From Streptomyces sp. Isolate_45 (lineage in GTDB: Bacteria > Actinomycetota > Actinomycetes > Streptomycetales > Streptomycetaceae): a stretch of 51,867 nt of DNA. The stretch spans positions 1-51,867 of the forward strand of contig NZ_JANFAK020000050.1 in assembly GCF_024721315.2 (NCBI RefSeq). Direction: 5' to 3'. The notes beneath the pieces were generated by a model. The model was given only the letters and a program-made list of their open reading frames with translations, was not told the DNA's origin and did no database searches. Shown in pieces: positions 26,071 through 33,651 of this stretch; the first letter of the stretch is position 1, and each line of letters opens with the position of its first letter. The position numbers and the translations under genes are program-made.

Positions 26071-26835
26071 GTGATCGTGATCGCCCACCTCAGCGACGTC
26101 CACCTCGACGGCGGACCGCGCGCCGCCGAACGCACCCGCGCCGTCATGGACTACCTGGACGCCCTGCCGCACGATCTCGACGCGGTGCTGGTGAGCGGGG
26201 ACATAGCCGACACCGGCAAGCCCTCCGAGTACGAGGAGGCCCGCGCGCTGCTCGCCTCCCGGCACCCGACGGTCATCTGTCCCGGCAACCACGACGAGCG
26301 CGTCGCCTACCGCCGGGTCATGCTGGGGGAGGAGCAGCCGTCCGAGCTGCCGGTCGACCAGGTGCTGCGCGGTGCGGGGTTCGTCCTCGCCGTGTGCGAC
26401 TCCTCCGTACCCGGTGAGGACCACGGCTTCCTGACGGAGCAGACCCTGACCTGGTTGGACGGCGTCCTGGCGGACACCCCGCACGAGGTGCCGGTCCTGG
26501 TGGCGTTCCACCACCCGCCGGTGCCCCTGCACACCCCGTACGTCGACGGGATCAGGCAGTTCGGCGAGGAACGTCTCGCGGAGCTGGCCGGCCGCCACCC
26601 GCACCTGCGCGCCTTCCTGTGCGGGCACGCGCACACCGCGGCCGCGACGACCTTCGCGGGCCGGCCGCTGCTCGTGGCGCCCGGAGTGGTGTCCACCCTC
26701 CGGCTCCCGTGGGAGACCGCGACGGGGCCCGATCACCACGTCCACCTCGACGAGCCGCCCGCCGTCGCCTTCCACGTGCTGGGCGACGACGGGCGGCTGA
26801 CGACCCACTACCGGGTGGTCACCGGACGGCGGTAG
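26071..26835 (+). CDS. Metallophosphoesterase (class III cyclic-nucleotide phosphodiesterase-like)
   Basis: A 254-residue calcineurin-like phosphoesterase. The full metal-ligand set is present: IAHLSDVHLD (DxH), VSGDIADTG (GD), CPGNHDE (GNHD), VAFHHPP and LCGHAHTAAA (GHxH). The spacing resembles CpdA/GpdQ-type enzymes that cleave cyclic nucleotides or phosphodiesters. The GTG at 26071 is preferred to the earlier GTG at 26050 because GAAGGAG lies 9 bases upstream. Its last 28 bases overlap the 3' end of the DUF2087 gene on the other strand. Confidence 0.9.
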   Translation: MIVIAHLSDVHLDGGPRAAERTRAVMDYLDALPHDLDAVLVSGDIADTGKPSEYEEARALLASRHPTVICPGNHDERVAYRRVMLGEEQPSELPVDQVLRGAGFVLAVCDSSVPGEDHGFLTEQTLTWLDGVLADTPHEVPVLVAFHHPPVPLHTPYVDGIRQFGEERLAELAGRHPHLRAFLCGHAHTAAATTFAGRPLLVAPGVVSTLRLPWETATGPDHHVHLDEPPAVAFHVLGDDGRLTTHYRVVTGRR

Positions 26836-27143
26836 CTGCTGCCGTCCCGGGTCCGGGTGAGCCGGCCCGAGGTGATGAGGTAGCGCCGGAGCGCCGAGCA
26901 GTCATCGTGCACGGTGCGCAATGCCTCGTTGACCTCGGGCTCGGTGTAGTCGCGGTCCTGCGCGAACAGGGTCTCGGTGAGGTGGGCGAGCAACTGCTCG
27001 CGCCGGGCCGCCTTGCGGGGGATCGCGAGCAGCCGTCCGCCGGAGAAGAGGTCCTCCACGCCACGCCGCTGCCGGACGGCGGGGGCGGAAGTGGGGGTGG
27101 AGGCGGTTCCGGTGGAATCTTGATGCTCGGTGCTCTGTGACAT
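26808..27143 (-). CDS. DUF2087-containing protein
   Basis: A 111-residue cytoplasmic protein. After ~30 disordered residues, FSGGRLLAIPRKAARREQLLAHLTETLFAQDRDYTEPEVNEALRTVHDDC... LRRYLITSGRLTRTRDGSSYRR (broken here) matches the DUF2087 domain, a small winged-helix-like unit sometimes attached to transcriptional regulators. The start at 27143 was chosen over an ORF extension to 27191, which lacks similarity. The gene converges with the metallophosphoesterase and overlaps its end by 28 bases. No function is known for the isolated domain. Confidence 0.75.
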   Translation of the reverse strand: MSQSTEHQDSTGTASTPTSAPAVRQRRGVEDLFSGGRLLAIPRKAARREQLLAHLTETLFAQDRDYTEPEVNEALRTVHDDCSALRRYLITSGRLTRTRDGSSYRRPVTTR

Positions 27144-27222
27144 GTCAGTGAGCTTTGCCCGTTCCCGCCTCCGGAGCAACGCAATTTCCACCGGGGAGGG
27201 TCGGCCGCCGAAGGTGCCCCGA

Positions 27223-27873
27223 TCAGGGCCCGACGGTGATCTGCTGGGCCGGGTTCGTGGTGTCGGAGACCTTGTAGACGGCGTTGAAGGTGGAGGTGGT
27301 CGCGCTCGTCGGGCAGCCGAAGCCGCCGGTGACCGTGACCGGGACGGTCGCGTTGGTGAAGGTCAGGCTGGGCGGCGCGCCGTTCGTCCAGGTGCCGTTG
27401 ACGGCGGCCGGGGCCGTGGGCGCCGTGGTGACGACGCAGTTGGCCAGGCCGGTCGTGGTGACGACGAGCCCGCCGACCGGCACGTTCATCGTCGCGGTGA
27501 TCGGGGATCCGTGCTGCATCGACACCGACCAGGCGCCGCTGGTGGTGACCGTCGGGGTCACGCCCCAGACGCTGGAGGTACAGGAGCTGTACGTCGGCGG
27601 GGTGATGGGCGAGGAGACCGGCCCGGCCGGGTTCTGGTTGCCGGGAGCGGCCGGCACCGTACCGGTGGACACGGAGACCGTGCAGGTCACCGTGACCGAA
27701 CCGGCCTTGAGCGTGGCCTTCCCGCTGAGGGTGGCCTTGAAGGCGTGCCCGGCCGGGGTGACGGTGGTCGACCCGGCCAGCGGTAACGGACTGGCGGAAG
27801 CGGTGGCCGAGGCCACCGTCAGGGCGGCCGCGGCCGCCATCCCGAGGGCGAGCGCGGTGCGCGTACGGCTCAT
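27223..27873 (-). CDS. Secreted protein, third gene of the DUF6230/DUF6114 operon
   Basis: A 216-residue exported protein. The signal peptide MSRTRTALALGMAAAAALTVASATASA is about 27 residues long. The mature sequence is Thr/Val/Ala-rich beta-type, with four Cys likely to form disulfides (TVTCTVS, SSCTSS, ANCVVT, FGCPTS). Its ATG overlaps the DUF6114 stop by four bases (ATGA), so it is translationally coupled to the two genes ahead. I do not recognise a named domain. It probably acts with its membrane-bound and membrane-anchored neighbours at the cell surface, which is inference from operon structure. Confidence 0.78.
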   Translation of the reverse strand: MSRTRTALALGMAAAAALTVASATASASPLPLAGSTTVTPAGHAFKATLSGKATLKAGSVTVTCTVSVSTGTVPAAPGNQNPAGPVSSPITPPTYSSCTSSVWGVTPTVTTSGAWSVSMQHGSPITATMNVPVGGLVVTTTGLANCVVTTAPTAPAAVNGTWTNGAPPSLTFTNATVPVTVTGGFGCPTSATTSTFNAVYKVSDTTNPAQQITVGP

Positions 27874-28304
27874 GTCTGAGCTCCTTGGGGATCGTGGTGC
27901 GGGGTGGGAGCGGGGGGTGAGTCCGTCGGCCCGGGGGCGGCGGAGCCACCGGAGCGACGGGTCGCGGACGGCTGCCAGGCGAACATCAGGCCGCCGCCGA
28001 TGATGCCGAGAAGGGTGCCGATCAGGAACCCGCCGAGGTTCGACAGGACCAGCGAGGCGGTGGCGATGAGCGTGGTGAGCACCCCGGCGAGGGAGCGTTG
28101 CCGGGGGGAGAACCAGGCGGTGAGCCCGAGGACGATCATGACGATCCCCATCAGGACGGACGGAATGCCAGCCACCCCCTGCTGGAGCATGATCTTCAGC
28201 GGTGCCAGGGGCAGGACGCAGATCCACGCTCCGGCCAGGACGGCGAAGAGCCCGCCCCAGAACGGCCGGCCGCGCCGCCACCGCCGCCAGCGGCTCAGAA
28301 GCAT
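27870..28304 (-). CDS. DUF6114 integral membrane protein
   Basis: A 144-residue membrane protein with an Arg-rich N-terminus (SRWRRWRRGRPFWGG), four hydrophobic helices (about 18-36, 42-63, 70-90 and 92-110) and a Pro-rich cytoplasmic tail. Sequence and neighbourhood match DUF6114 proteins, which in Streptomyces follow DUF6230 genes. It overlaps the DUF6230 gene by 10 bases and the next gene by four, so all three are coupled. No enzymatic residues are visible. Confidence 0.8.
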   Translation of the reverse strand: MLLSRWRRWRRGRPFWGGLFAVLAGAWICVLPLAPLKIMLQQGVAGIPSVLMGIVMIVLGLTAWFSPRQRSLAGVLTTLIATASLVLSNLGGFLIGTLLGIIGGGLMFAWQPSATRRSGGSAAPGPTDSPPAPTPHHDPQGAQT

Positions 28305-28960
28305 TCCTTCTTGCCCTTGCTGATGTTCATGCTCAGCCCGGACAGCTTGAACGTTCCGGCATTGGTCGCCCAGGCCGTCTGCTGGAGACCGGTGATGCTC
28401 ACCGTGTCCGCCTGCTGGGCGAACAGGTCCTGCATGCCCTGCGCCTCCGCGGGGCCCTTGTCCAGGGTGGAGGCGTCGCGTCCGATCTCGATGTTCGTGA
28501 AGACCGCGTCACCCGAGAGCTGCGTCGCGTCGACGAACAGGTTGGTCGCCTCGACCGGCTTCTTCTGCCCGGCCGTCAGATTGAGCGAGATGTCGCCGAT
28601 CATCGGAAGGGTCGTGACCACCGACTGGCACAGGCTGTTCAACTTCGCCTCCCGGATGGCGGTGACCGCCACCGGGATCAGTTCCTGACGGGCGTTGACG
28701 TCGACGCTGCCGTACTGCGCGAAGCCCTCGCCCTCCAGGCTCTTCGCCGACACCTTGAACTGCTGCCCCGATACCGCGAAGGACGCGGCGAGAGCCCCTT
28801 GCGCGAGGGCGATGCCGAGACCCGCCGTCACGGCCACGGCGGGCACGGTCAGCAGGGCGAACCGGCGCCAACGCACCCGCCCCTCACCTGCGCCCGCGTC
28901 GCCCGTTCCGACCCCGCCGTCCGTGCCGGGGGGCTCGGATAAGTTCGGTGAATCCGCCAT
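28295..28960 (-). CDS. DUF6230 membrane-anchored protein
   Basis: A 221-residue protein with ~30 acidic disordered residues, one membrane helix (~34-57; RRFALLTVPAVAVTAGLGIALAQ) and an extracytoplasmic domain ending in KGKKECF. These features and the downstream DUF6114 gene fit DUF6230, a family sometimes misannotated as cholesterol esterase; no catalytic Ser motif is seen. It is the first gene of a three-gene operon with a TTGCCA-17-TACATT promoter at 29008-29036. Two Cys (NSLCQS and the penultimate) could form a disulfide. Function is unknown. Confidence 0.8.
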   Translation of the reverse strand: MADSPNLSEPPGTDGGVGTGDAGAGEGRVRWRRFALLTVPAVAVTAGLGIALAQGALAASFAVSGQQFKVSAKSLEGEGFAQYGSVDVNARQELIPVAVTAIREAKLNSLCQSVVTTLPMIGDISLNLTAGQKKPVEATNLFVDATQLSGDAVFTNIEIGRDASTLDKGPAEAQGMQDLFAQQADTVSITGLQQTAWATNAGTFKLSGLSMNISKGKKECF

Positions 28961-29007
28961 GAGATCGTCCCTTATCTCGGCTGTGCACCTTTGTTACCGA
29001 CGAGTTG

Positions 29008-29036
29008 AATGTAAGAGTGCCAATGGTGGTTGGCAA
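29008..29036 (-). promoter_or_regulatory. Sigma70-like promoter of the DUF6230 operon
   Basis: On the minus strand TTGCCA and TACATT are separated by exactly 17 bases, 48 bases before the DUF6230 start. Two direct copies of GTGCACCTTT (plus strand 28983-28992 and 29047-29056) bracket it, which could be regulator sites. Confidence 0.6.
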
Positions 29037-29067
29037 GGTTGTGCGAGTGCACCTTTTGAGCCGACTC

Positions 29068-29850
29068 CTACTGCTCCGTACGCAGCAGTTCGGCGACCTC
29101 CGCCTCCACCCGGCGGGCCATCGCCCGCGCGAACTCTGCGGCCACGACCTCGCCGGCCACCGGCCGCAACGCGGCCACCGCCTCCCGGACGTGATCCAAC
29201 TGGGTGGCCGAAAGTGGTTCCAGTCCTTCCGCACCGATCACATGCCGCCGGAAAAGTCCGACGAAGCGGTCCGCGAGCGCGTCCGCCTGGCTCTGGACGA
29301 AGTCACCCGCGTCCAGGATCTCCCCCAGCGGCACCCCCTGCCGCACCAGCGCCAGCGTCGCCTCCAGCAACCGCCGGTTCGGATACGTCACCAGGTCCCC
29401 GTCGACCCGTACGTAACCCAGCTCGGCCGCCCGCCGGGTGTGCTCGGCGGTCGCCTCCGGGCCGAACAGCTCGCGCAACTCGGCCCGGGTCATCGTCACC
29501 GGCTCCTCGTGCACCCAGTCCCGGGTCATCTCCCGCTCGAAACCCAGGAGTTGGGACAGGCCGCCGCCCTGCTCCCAGGCGGTCAGCAGCTCACCGATGC
29601 CGTTCACCGTGTACCCGCGCCCCAACAGGTCGCTGATCAACCGCAGTCGGGTCAAGTGATCGTCGGAGTACCAGGCGATCCGCCCCTCGCGGCGCGGCGG
29701 CGGCAGCAACCCGCGCTCCTGGTAGTAGCGCAGGTTGCGCACCTTCACGCCGGCCGCGCGGGCCACGTCCTCCCGGCGGTAACGCCGTTCGGGTTCCCCG
29801 CCCGCGGCCATGCCCTCGACCGATCCGTCCGTCTGCACCTGGCTGCTCAC
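29068..29850 (-). CDS. MerR-family transcriptional regulator
   Basis: A 260-residue regulator with a MerR HTH, RREDVARAAGVKVRNLRYYQERGLLPPPRREGRIAWYSDDHLTRLRLI (broken), then a longer-than-usual all-helical effector domain (~150 residues) of the type seen in streptomycete MerR regulators. GTG at 29850 is preferred: TACACT at 29858-29863 lies seven bases upstream, so the mRNA may be leaderless; the next ATG (29811) has a poorly spaced GAGGG. It is immediately upstream of the DUF6230 operon in the same direction and may control it. No metal-binding Cys signature is visible. Confidence 0.86.
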   Translation of the reverse strand: MSSQVQTDGSVEGMAAGGEPERRYRREDVARAAGVKVRNLRYYQERGLLPPPRREGRIAWYSDDHLTRLRLISDLLGRGYTVNGIGELLTAWEQGGGLSQLLGFEREMTRDWVHEEPVTMTRAELRELFGPEATAEHTRRAAELGYVRVDGDLVTYPNRRLLEATLALVRQGVPLGEILDAGDFVQSQADALADRFVGLFRRHVIGAEGLEPLSATQLDHVREAVAALRPVAGEVVAAEFARAMARRVEAEVAELLRTEQ

Positions 29851-29878
29851 GCGGCCGAGTGTAGGACGTACCGGCAGG

Positions 29879-31084
29879 TCACATGGGGCGCGTCCGCTCC
29901 TCGCGCTTGATCGCCCGCAGCACCACGAACTTCGGCTCGCTCGCGGCGACTTCACTGTTCCCGAAGAGTCGGCGCAGATGGGTGTGGTAACCCATGTGAC
30001 GGTTGGCCACCACCCAGAGCTCACCGCCGGGCCGCAGTACCTTGCGCGACTGGGCGAACATCCGCAGCGCCGTCGCGTCCGTCGTCGCCTGGTGCGAGTG
30101 GAAGGGCGGGTTGCACAGCACCAGGTCCACGGAACCGGGCGGCAGCATCGCTACCCCGTCGCCGACCAGGAACTCCGCCGTGCGCCGGCCGGCCGGCACG
30201 TTGGCCTCGTACGTGGCCCGCGCGGAGGCGACCGCCTGGTACGACTCGTCCGTGAAGACGACCTCCGCGTCCGGGTCCGCAACCGCGACCGCCGTACCGA
30301 CGACGCCGTTGCCGCAGCCCAGGTCCACGACCCGGGCCCCGTCCGTGTTCGTCGGGATGTTCTGGAGGAAGAAGCGCGTACCGATGTCCAGCCGGTCCGC
30401 GCAGAAGATCCCCGCGTGGTTGACGACCTTCAGACCGGCGCCCGAGCCGCCGTCCTCGTCCACCGTGTACGTCAGCGGCCACGGACCGGGGGTGGTGGGC
30501 CGCGCGGCGCCCGGATTGCCCGGCGTGCAGAAGATCAGGCGGGCCTTCTTCTCCGCGAGCGAGGTCTTCGTCGGGCCGAGGATCTTCTCGAAGAGGCGCA
30601 GCGTCGAGGTGTGGATCTCCTTGACCATGCCGGCGCCCACGACCACGGTGCCCGCGTGCACGTGCGGAGCGACCCGGTACAGCTGGTCCTCCAGCAGCGC
30701 CAGACTCTTCGGCACCCGCACGAGCAGGACGTCGATCCGCTCCGGTGGCGCGTCCTGCGTGGTCAGCAGGGACACCGTCGCCTTGGACGTACCGATCCCG
30801 GCCCGGTCCAGGTTCGCCTCGGTGGCGGCCCGGGTCAGCGAGGAATCGGTGATCTGCGTCGGACGGTACGAGGCCAGGGCCGTCGTCAGGGTTCCCCAGC
30901 GGTCACCGAGAACGGTGATCTGCCCGGCGCCGGCCAGGTCCACGGGGCCCCGCTCGCCGGTACCGCCGTCGAGGTGACGCAGCAGGTACTCGTCGGCGGC
31001 GTCCCAGGCCTGGAGCCGGTCGCGCGGATCCGCGGGGAAGCGGGTGAGTTCGTAGGAGCCGAAGGGCGTGGTCAGACGGTTCAT
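29879..31084 (-). CDS. rlmG: RlmG-like class I SAM methyltransferase
   Basis: A 401-residue protein with a duplicated fold: a cofactor-free N-terminal half (~1-200) and a C-terminal Rossmann methyltransferase with motif I VVDLGCGNGVVGTA, VVFTDES and the catalytic NPPFHSH. This two-domain RsmC/RlmG layout methylates N2 of guanines in rRNA; 23S G1835-type is the nearest assignment. The last block KFVVLRAIKRE is typical. It lies upstream of the MerR gene on the same strand, 28 bases from its start. The target nucleotide is inferred. Confidence 0.85.
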   Translation of the reverse strand: MNRLTTPFGSYELTRFPADPRDRLQAWDAADEYLLRHLDGGTGERGPVDLAGAGQITVLGDRWGTLTTALASYRPTQITDSSLTRAATEANLDRAGIGTSKATVSLLTTQDAPPERIDVLLVRVPKSLALLEDQLYRVAPHVHAGTVVVGAGMVKEIHTSTLRLFEKILGPTKTSLAEKKARLIFCTPGNPGAARPTTPGPWPLTYTVDEDGGSGAGLKVVNHAGIFCADRLDIGTRFFLQNIPTNTDGARVVDLGCGNGVVGTAVAVADPDAEVVFTDESYQAVASARATYEANVPAGRRTAEFLVGDGVAMLPPGSVDLVLCNPPFHSHQATTDATALRMFAQSRKVLRPGGELWVVANRHMGYHTHLRRLFGNSEVAASEPKFVVLRAIKREERTRPM

Positions 31085-31308
31085 ATGGGACCCAGGCTAT
31101 CCGAGTCGGCCGCCCGGCCCCGCACACGCGGGGCCGGAGGGACCGTACGACTCGGAGAACGCGCCCGGAGACGCCGATTCCCCCTGGCCGGAGCCGTACC
31201 GAGGCGTCGGACGCGCACGGCCCGGAGCGGGTGCCCGCCGGGCGCACGGCGGCCGCGCGCGGGTGGGCCGGCGGGGCCGCGAGTGAGCGGGCGCGGGCGG
31301 GGGGCCGC

Positions 31309-31659
31309 CTACTCCGGGAAATCGCCCGCCATGGCCGCCGCGATCCGCAGGTGCGGGGCCGCCTCGGCCGCCCTACCCTGACGCTGCAGCGTGCGCCCGA
31401 GCAGCAGCTGTGCGTAGTCCTCCACCGGCCAGCGCTCCAGGATCGCGCGCAGTTCGCGCTCCGCGCGCGACAGCTGGGCGGAGTGGTAATAGGCGCGGGC
31501 CAGCAGCAGCCGGGGAGCCAACTGCTCCGGAGCCTCGTCGGCGACCGTGACCAGGACGCGCGCGGCCGTCGCGTACTCCTTCGCCTCGAAGAACAGCCCG
31601 GCGCGCTCCCAGCGCTCCGCCGCGGTGCCGTGCTCGTGGTATGCCGTCGGCGCGTTCAT
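31309..31659 (-). CDS. Small tetratricopeptide-repeat protein
   Basis: A 116-residue protein made of about three TPR-like helical pairs: AAERWERAGLFFEAKEYATAARVL, APRLLLARAYYHSAQLSRAERELRAIL and EDYAQLLLGRTLQRQGRAAEAAPHL (given in parts). The ATG at 31659 has GGAAGGGA about 6 bases upstream. It is divergent from the pirin gene with 117 bases between starts. Probably a protein-protein adaptor; the partner is unknown. Confidence 0.84.
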   Translation of the reverse strand: MNAPTAYHEHGTAAERWERAGLFFEAKEYATAARVLVTVADEAPEQLAPRLLLARAYYHSAQLSRAERELRAILERWPVEDYAQLLLGRTLQRQGRAAEAAPHLRIAAAMAGDFPE

Positions 31660-31776
31660 CGCGTCCCTTCCGATCGCTCCCGGTGGGGTGTCGGTCCGTC
31701 CAACACGCCCTCCCTTCGGAACATTCCAGGCAAAGGACCGGCGCCTCCACCACCGGGCGGCACTAAGTTGTCCGAC

Positions 31777-32742
31777 ATGAGCAATCTCGATCGCCAGCCA
31801 GCTCTCTCCGCCTGCGGCGGCCGCGGTTTCGTCGTGGCCGAACCGGTGCGCGAGCTCCTCAGCCCGCGCACCGTCAAACTCGGCGAGTCCACCGAGGTCC
31901 GCCGACTCCTGCCGAACCTGGGCCGCCGCATGGTGGGGGCCTGGTGCTTCGTCGACCACTACGGTCCGGACGACATCGCGGACGAGCCCGGCATGCAGGT
32001 CGCACCGCATCCCCATTCGGGACTGCAGACCGTGAGCTGGCTGCACGACGGGGAGGTCCTGCACCGCGACAGCGAAGGCAGCCTCGCCACGATCCGCCCC
32101 CGCGAGCTGGGCCTGATGACCTCCGGCCGGGGTATCAGCCACTCCGAGGAGAGCCCCCGCCCGCACGCCCGCTTCCTGCACGGCGCCCAACTGTGGGTGG
32201 CCCTGCCGGACGCACACCGGAACGTAGCCCCCCACTTCCAGCACCACCCCGAACTCCCGCAGGTCACGGCCCCGGGCCTGACCGCCACGGTGATCCTGGG
32301 CAGCCTGGACGGGGCAACCTCGCCCGGCACGGCGTACACCCCCATCGTCGGCGCCGACCTCACCCTCGCCGGCGGCACCGAGACCCGACTGCCCCTCGAC
32401 CCGGACTTCGAGTACGCGGTCCTGTCGATGTCCGGCGAAGCCCACGTGGACGGCGTCCCCGTCCTCCCGGGCGCCATGCTCTACCTCGGCTGCGGCCGCA
32501 CCGAACTCCCCCTCCGCGCGGCCTCGGACGCCGGCCTGATGCTGCTGGGCGGCGAGCCCTTCGAGGAGGAGATCGTCATGTTCTGGAACTGGATCGGGCG
32601 CTCCAACGAGGAGATCGTCCAGTTCCGCAAGGACTGGATGGAAGGCACCCGCTATGGCGAGGTGAAGGGCTACGACGGCCCCCCGATCCCCGCTCCCGCA
32701 CTCCCGCCGGGGCCCTTGAAAGCGCGCGGCCGGGTGCGCTGA
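31777..32742 (+). CDS. Pirin family protein
   Basis: A 321-residue bicupin of the pirin family. The N-terminal metal-binding cupin contains HPHSGLQTVSWLHDGEVLHRDSEG, ISHSEESP and FLHGAQLWVALP; the C-terminal cupin ends with GGEPFEEEIVMFWNWIGRS. Pirins bind Fe and some have quercetinase-like or redox-sensing roles. The ATG at 31777 is used. Its last 54 codons begin with a 20-bp block (32581-32600) that recurs at 43694 in front of a second, diverged pirin 3' end, so the 3' part of this gene may have been supplied by an integrating element. A strong hairpin follows at 32799. Confidence 0.9.
   Translation: MSNLDRQPALSACGGRGFVVAEPVRELLSPRTVKLGESTEVRRLLPNLGRRMVGAWCFVDHYGPDDIADEPGMQVAPHPHSGLQTVSWLHDGEVLHRDSEGSLATIRPRELGLMTSGRGISHSEESPRPHARFLHGAQLWVALPDAHRNVAPHFQHHPELPQVTAPGLTATVILGSLDGATSPGTAYTPIVGADLTLAGGTETRLPLDPDFEYAVLSMSGEAHVDGVPVLPGAMLYLGCGRTELPLRAASDAGLMLLGGEPFEEEIVMFWNWIGRSNEEIVQFRKDWMEGTRYGEVKGYDGPPIPAPALPPGPLKARGRVR
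32581..32600. repeat. 20-bp pirin-internal direct repeat, left copy (att-like)
   Basis: TTCTGGAACTGGATCGGGCG is identical at 32581-32600 and 43694-43713. Upstream of the block the two loci are unrelated, while downstream both encode pirin C-termini at 41 of 53 identical residues. That is the pattern expected where an element recombines inside the 3' end of a gene and brings its own replacement end. Confidence 0.5.
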
Positions 32743-33030
32743 CCTGCACTTTTCTGGATCGGCTCTCTCAGTCGCGACTGACGAAAGAGAGTCCGGAGCT
32801 CCGGCGGAGATTGCTCCGCCGGAGGAGGCGCCGAGGCCCGCCGGAGGCCCTCTTCGGGCTCCCGTCGTTTCCCATGTGTGACCAGCTGGGATCAGCTTTG
32901 CCACGACCAATGCTGACCCGACGCCGACTTTGGTGCCCGGCGTCGCGGAGCGGGGAGAAGGGCGGTCCCATAGTCCTCTCTGGGGCAGGATCACCCTCGG
33001 GGGAGCGCTCGGCGGTACCTCGCCCATATT
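32743..33030. other. Intergenic region after pirin with palindromes
   Basis: No gene is seen in the bases between the pirin stop and the NUDIX promoter region. The stretch contains CAGTCGCGACTG (32769-32780, a perfect 12-bp palindrome flanked by TCTCT and AGAGA), the long hairpin at 32799-32824 and a TGCTGAC copy at 32911-32917 followed by CGCCGACTTTG. It is less GC-rich than its neighbours. Confidence 0.5.
32799..32824 (+). terminator. Strong hairpin after pirin
   Basis: CTCCGGCGGAG and CTCCGCCGGAG are perfectly complementary 11-base arms with an ATTG loop, 56 bases after the pirin stop. No U-tract follows. Probable transcription terminator. Confidence 0.75.
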
Positions 33031-33043
33031 CGTCACTGTGACG
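33031..33043. promoter_or_regulatory. Palindromic site ahead of NUDIX gene
   Basis: CGTCACTGTGACG is a perfect palindrome with 6-base arms and one central base, 75 bases before the NUDIX start. Candidate operator; the cognate regulator is unknown. Confidence 0.4.
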
Positions 33044-33117
33044 TGAATTTGCCTGAATCGGGCTACGGTTCATCCGGGTTCTGCGATGCTGGAGGCCGAT
33101 CGAGAGGGGCCGCAGCG

Positions 33118-33651
33118 ATGCAGTGGAAGATCCACGGTGAACGTCCGATCTACGAAAACAAGTGGGTGAACCTGTGGCTCACCGACATCGAGACGCCGGA
33201 CGGGCACCGCTGGGAACACCACGTCGTCAAGCTCCGCCACCTGGCCGTGGCCGCTGTGGTCAACGATCGCCGAGAGGTCCTGATGATGTGGCGCCACCGC
33301 TTCATCACGGACGCGTGGGCTTGGGAGCTGCCCATGGGTCTGGTGGAGGCGGACGAGACCCCCGGTGAGGCCGCTGCCCGTGAAGTCCTCGAAGAGACCG
33401 GCTGGCGTCCGGGCCCGATGAAGCCTCTGATCTACGCGGAACCGGCGAACGGCATCACGGACTCCCAGCACCACCTGTTCCGCGCGGACGGTGCGACGTA
33501 TGACGGGCCTCCGACCGAGAAGAACGAGTCGGACCGGGTCGAGTGGATCCCGCTGGCGAACATCCGGGGCATGATCGACCGCCGTGAGATCGTCAGCAGC
33601 GGCGCTCTGGTCGGCCTCCTCTACGTCCTGATGGACGAAGGGGTTCGCTGA
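33118..33651 (+). CDS. NUDIX hydrolase (ADP-ribose pyrophosphatase-like)
   Basis: A 177-residue NUDIX hydrolase. The Nudix box GLVEADETPGEAAAREVLEETGW fits GX5EX7REUXEEXGU. The N-terminal strands (WVNLWLTDIETPDGHRWEHHVV) and HRFITDAWAWELPMG resemble ADP-ribose/sugar-nucleotide pyrophosphatases. The ATG at 33118 has GAGAGGGG upstream. Its last 31 bases overlap the 3' end of the XRE/TPR regulator gene on the opposite strand, an arrangement often seen in streptomycete mobile or accessory loci; NUDIX proteins are also part of pSAM2-like elements. Confidence 0.9.
   Translation: MQWKIHGERPIYENKWVNLWLTDIETPDGHRWEHHVVKLRHLAVAAVVNDRREVLMMWRHRFITDAWAWELPMGLVEADETPGEAAAREVLEETGWRPGPMKPLIYAEPANGITDSQHHLFRADGATYDGPPTEKNESDRVEWIPLANIRGMIDRREIVSSGALVGLLYVLMDEGVR

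Noticed and set aside
32581..32600. CRISPR or phage explanation for the repeated block
   Set aside because: Only two copies, no spacer structure, no cas or phage structural gene anywhere in the window.
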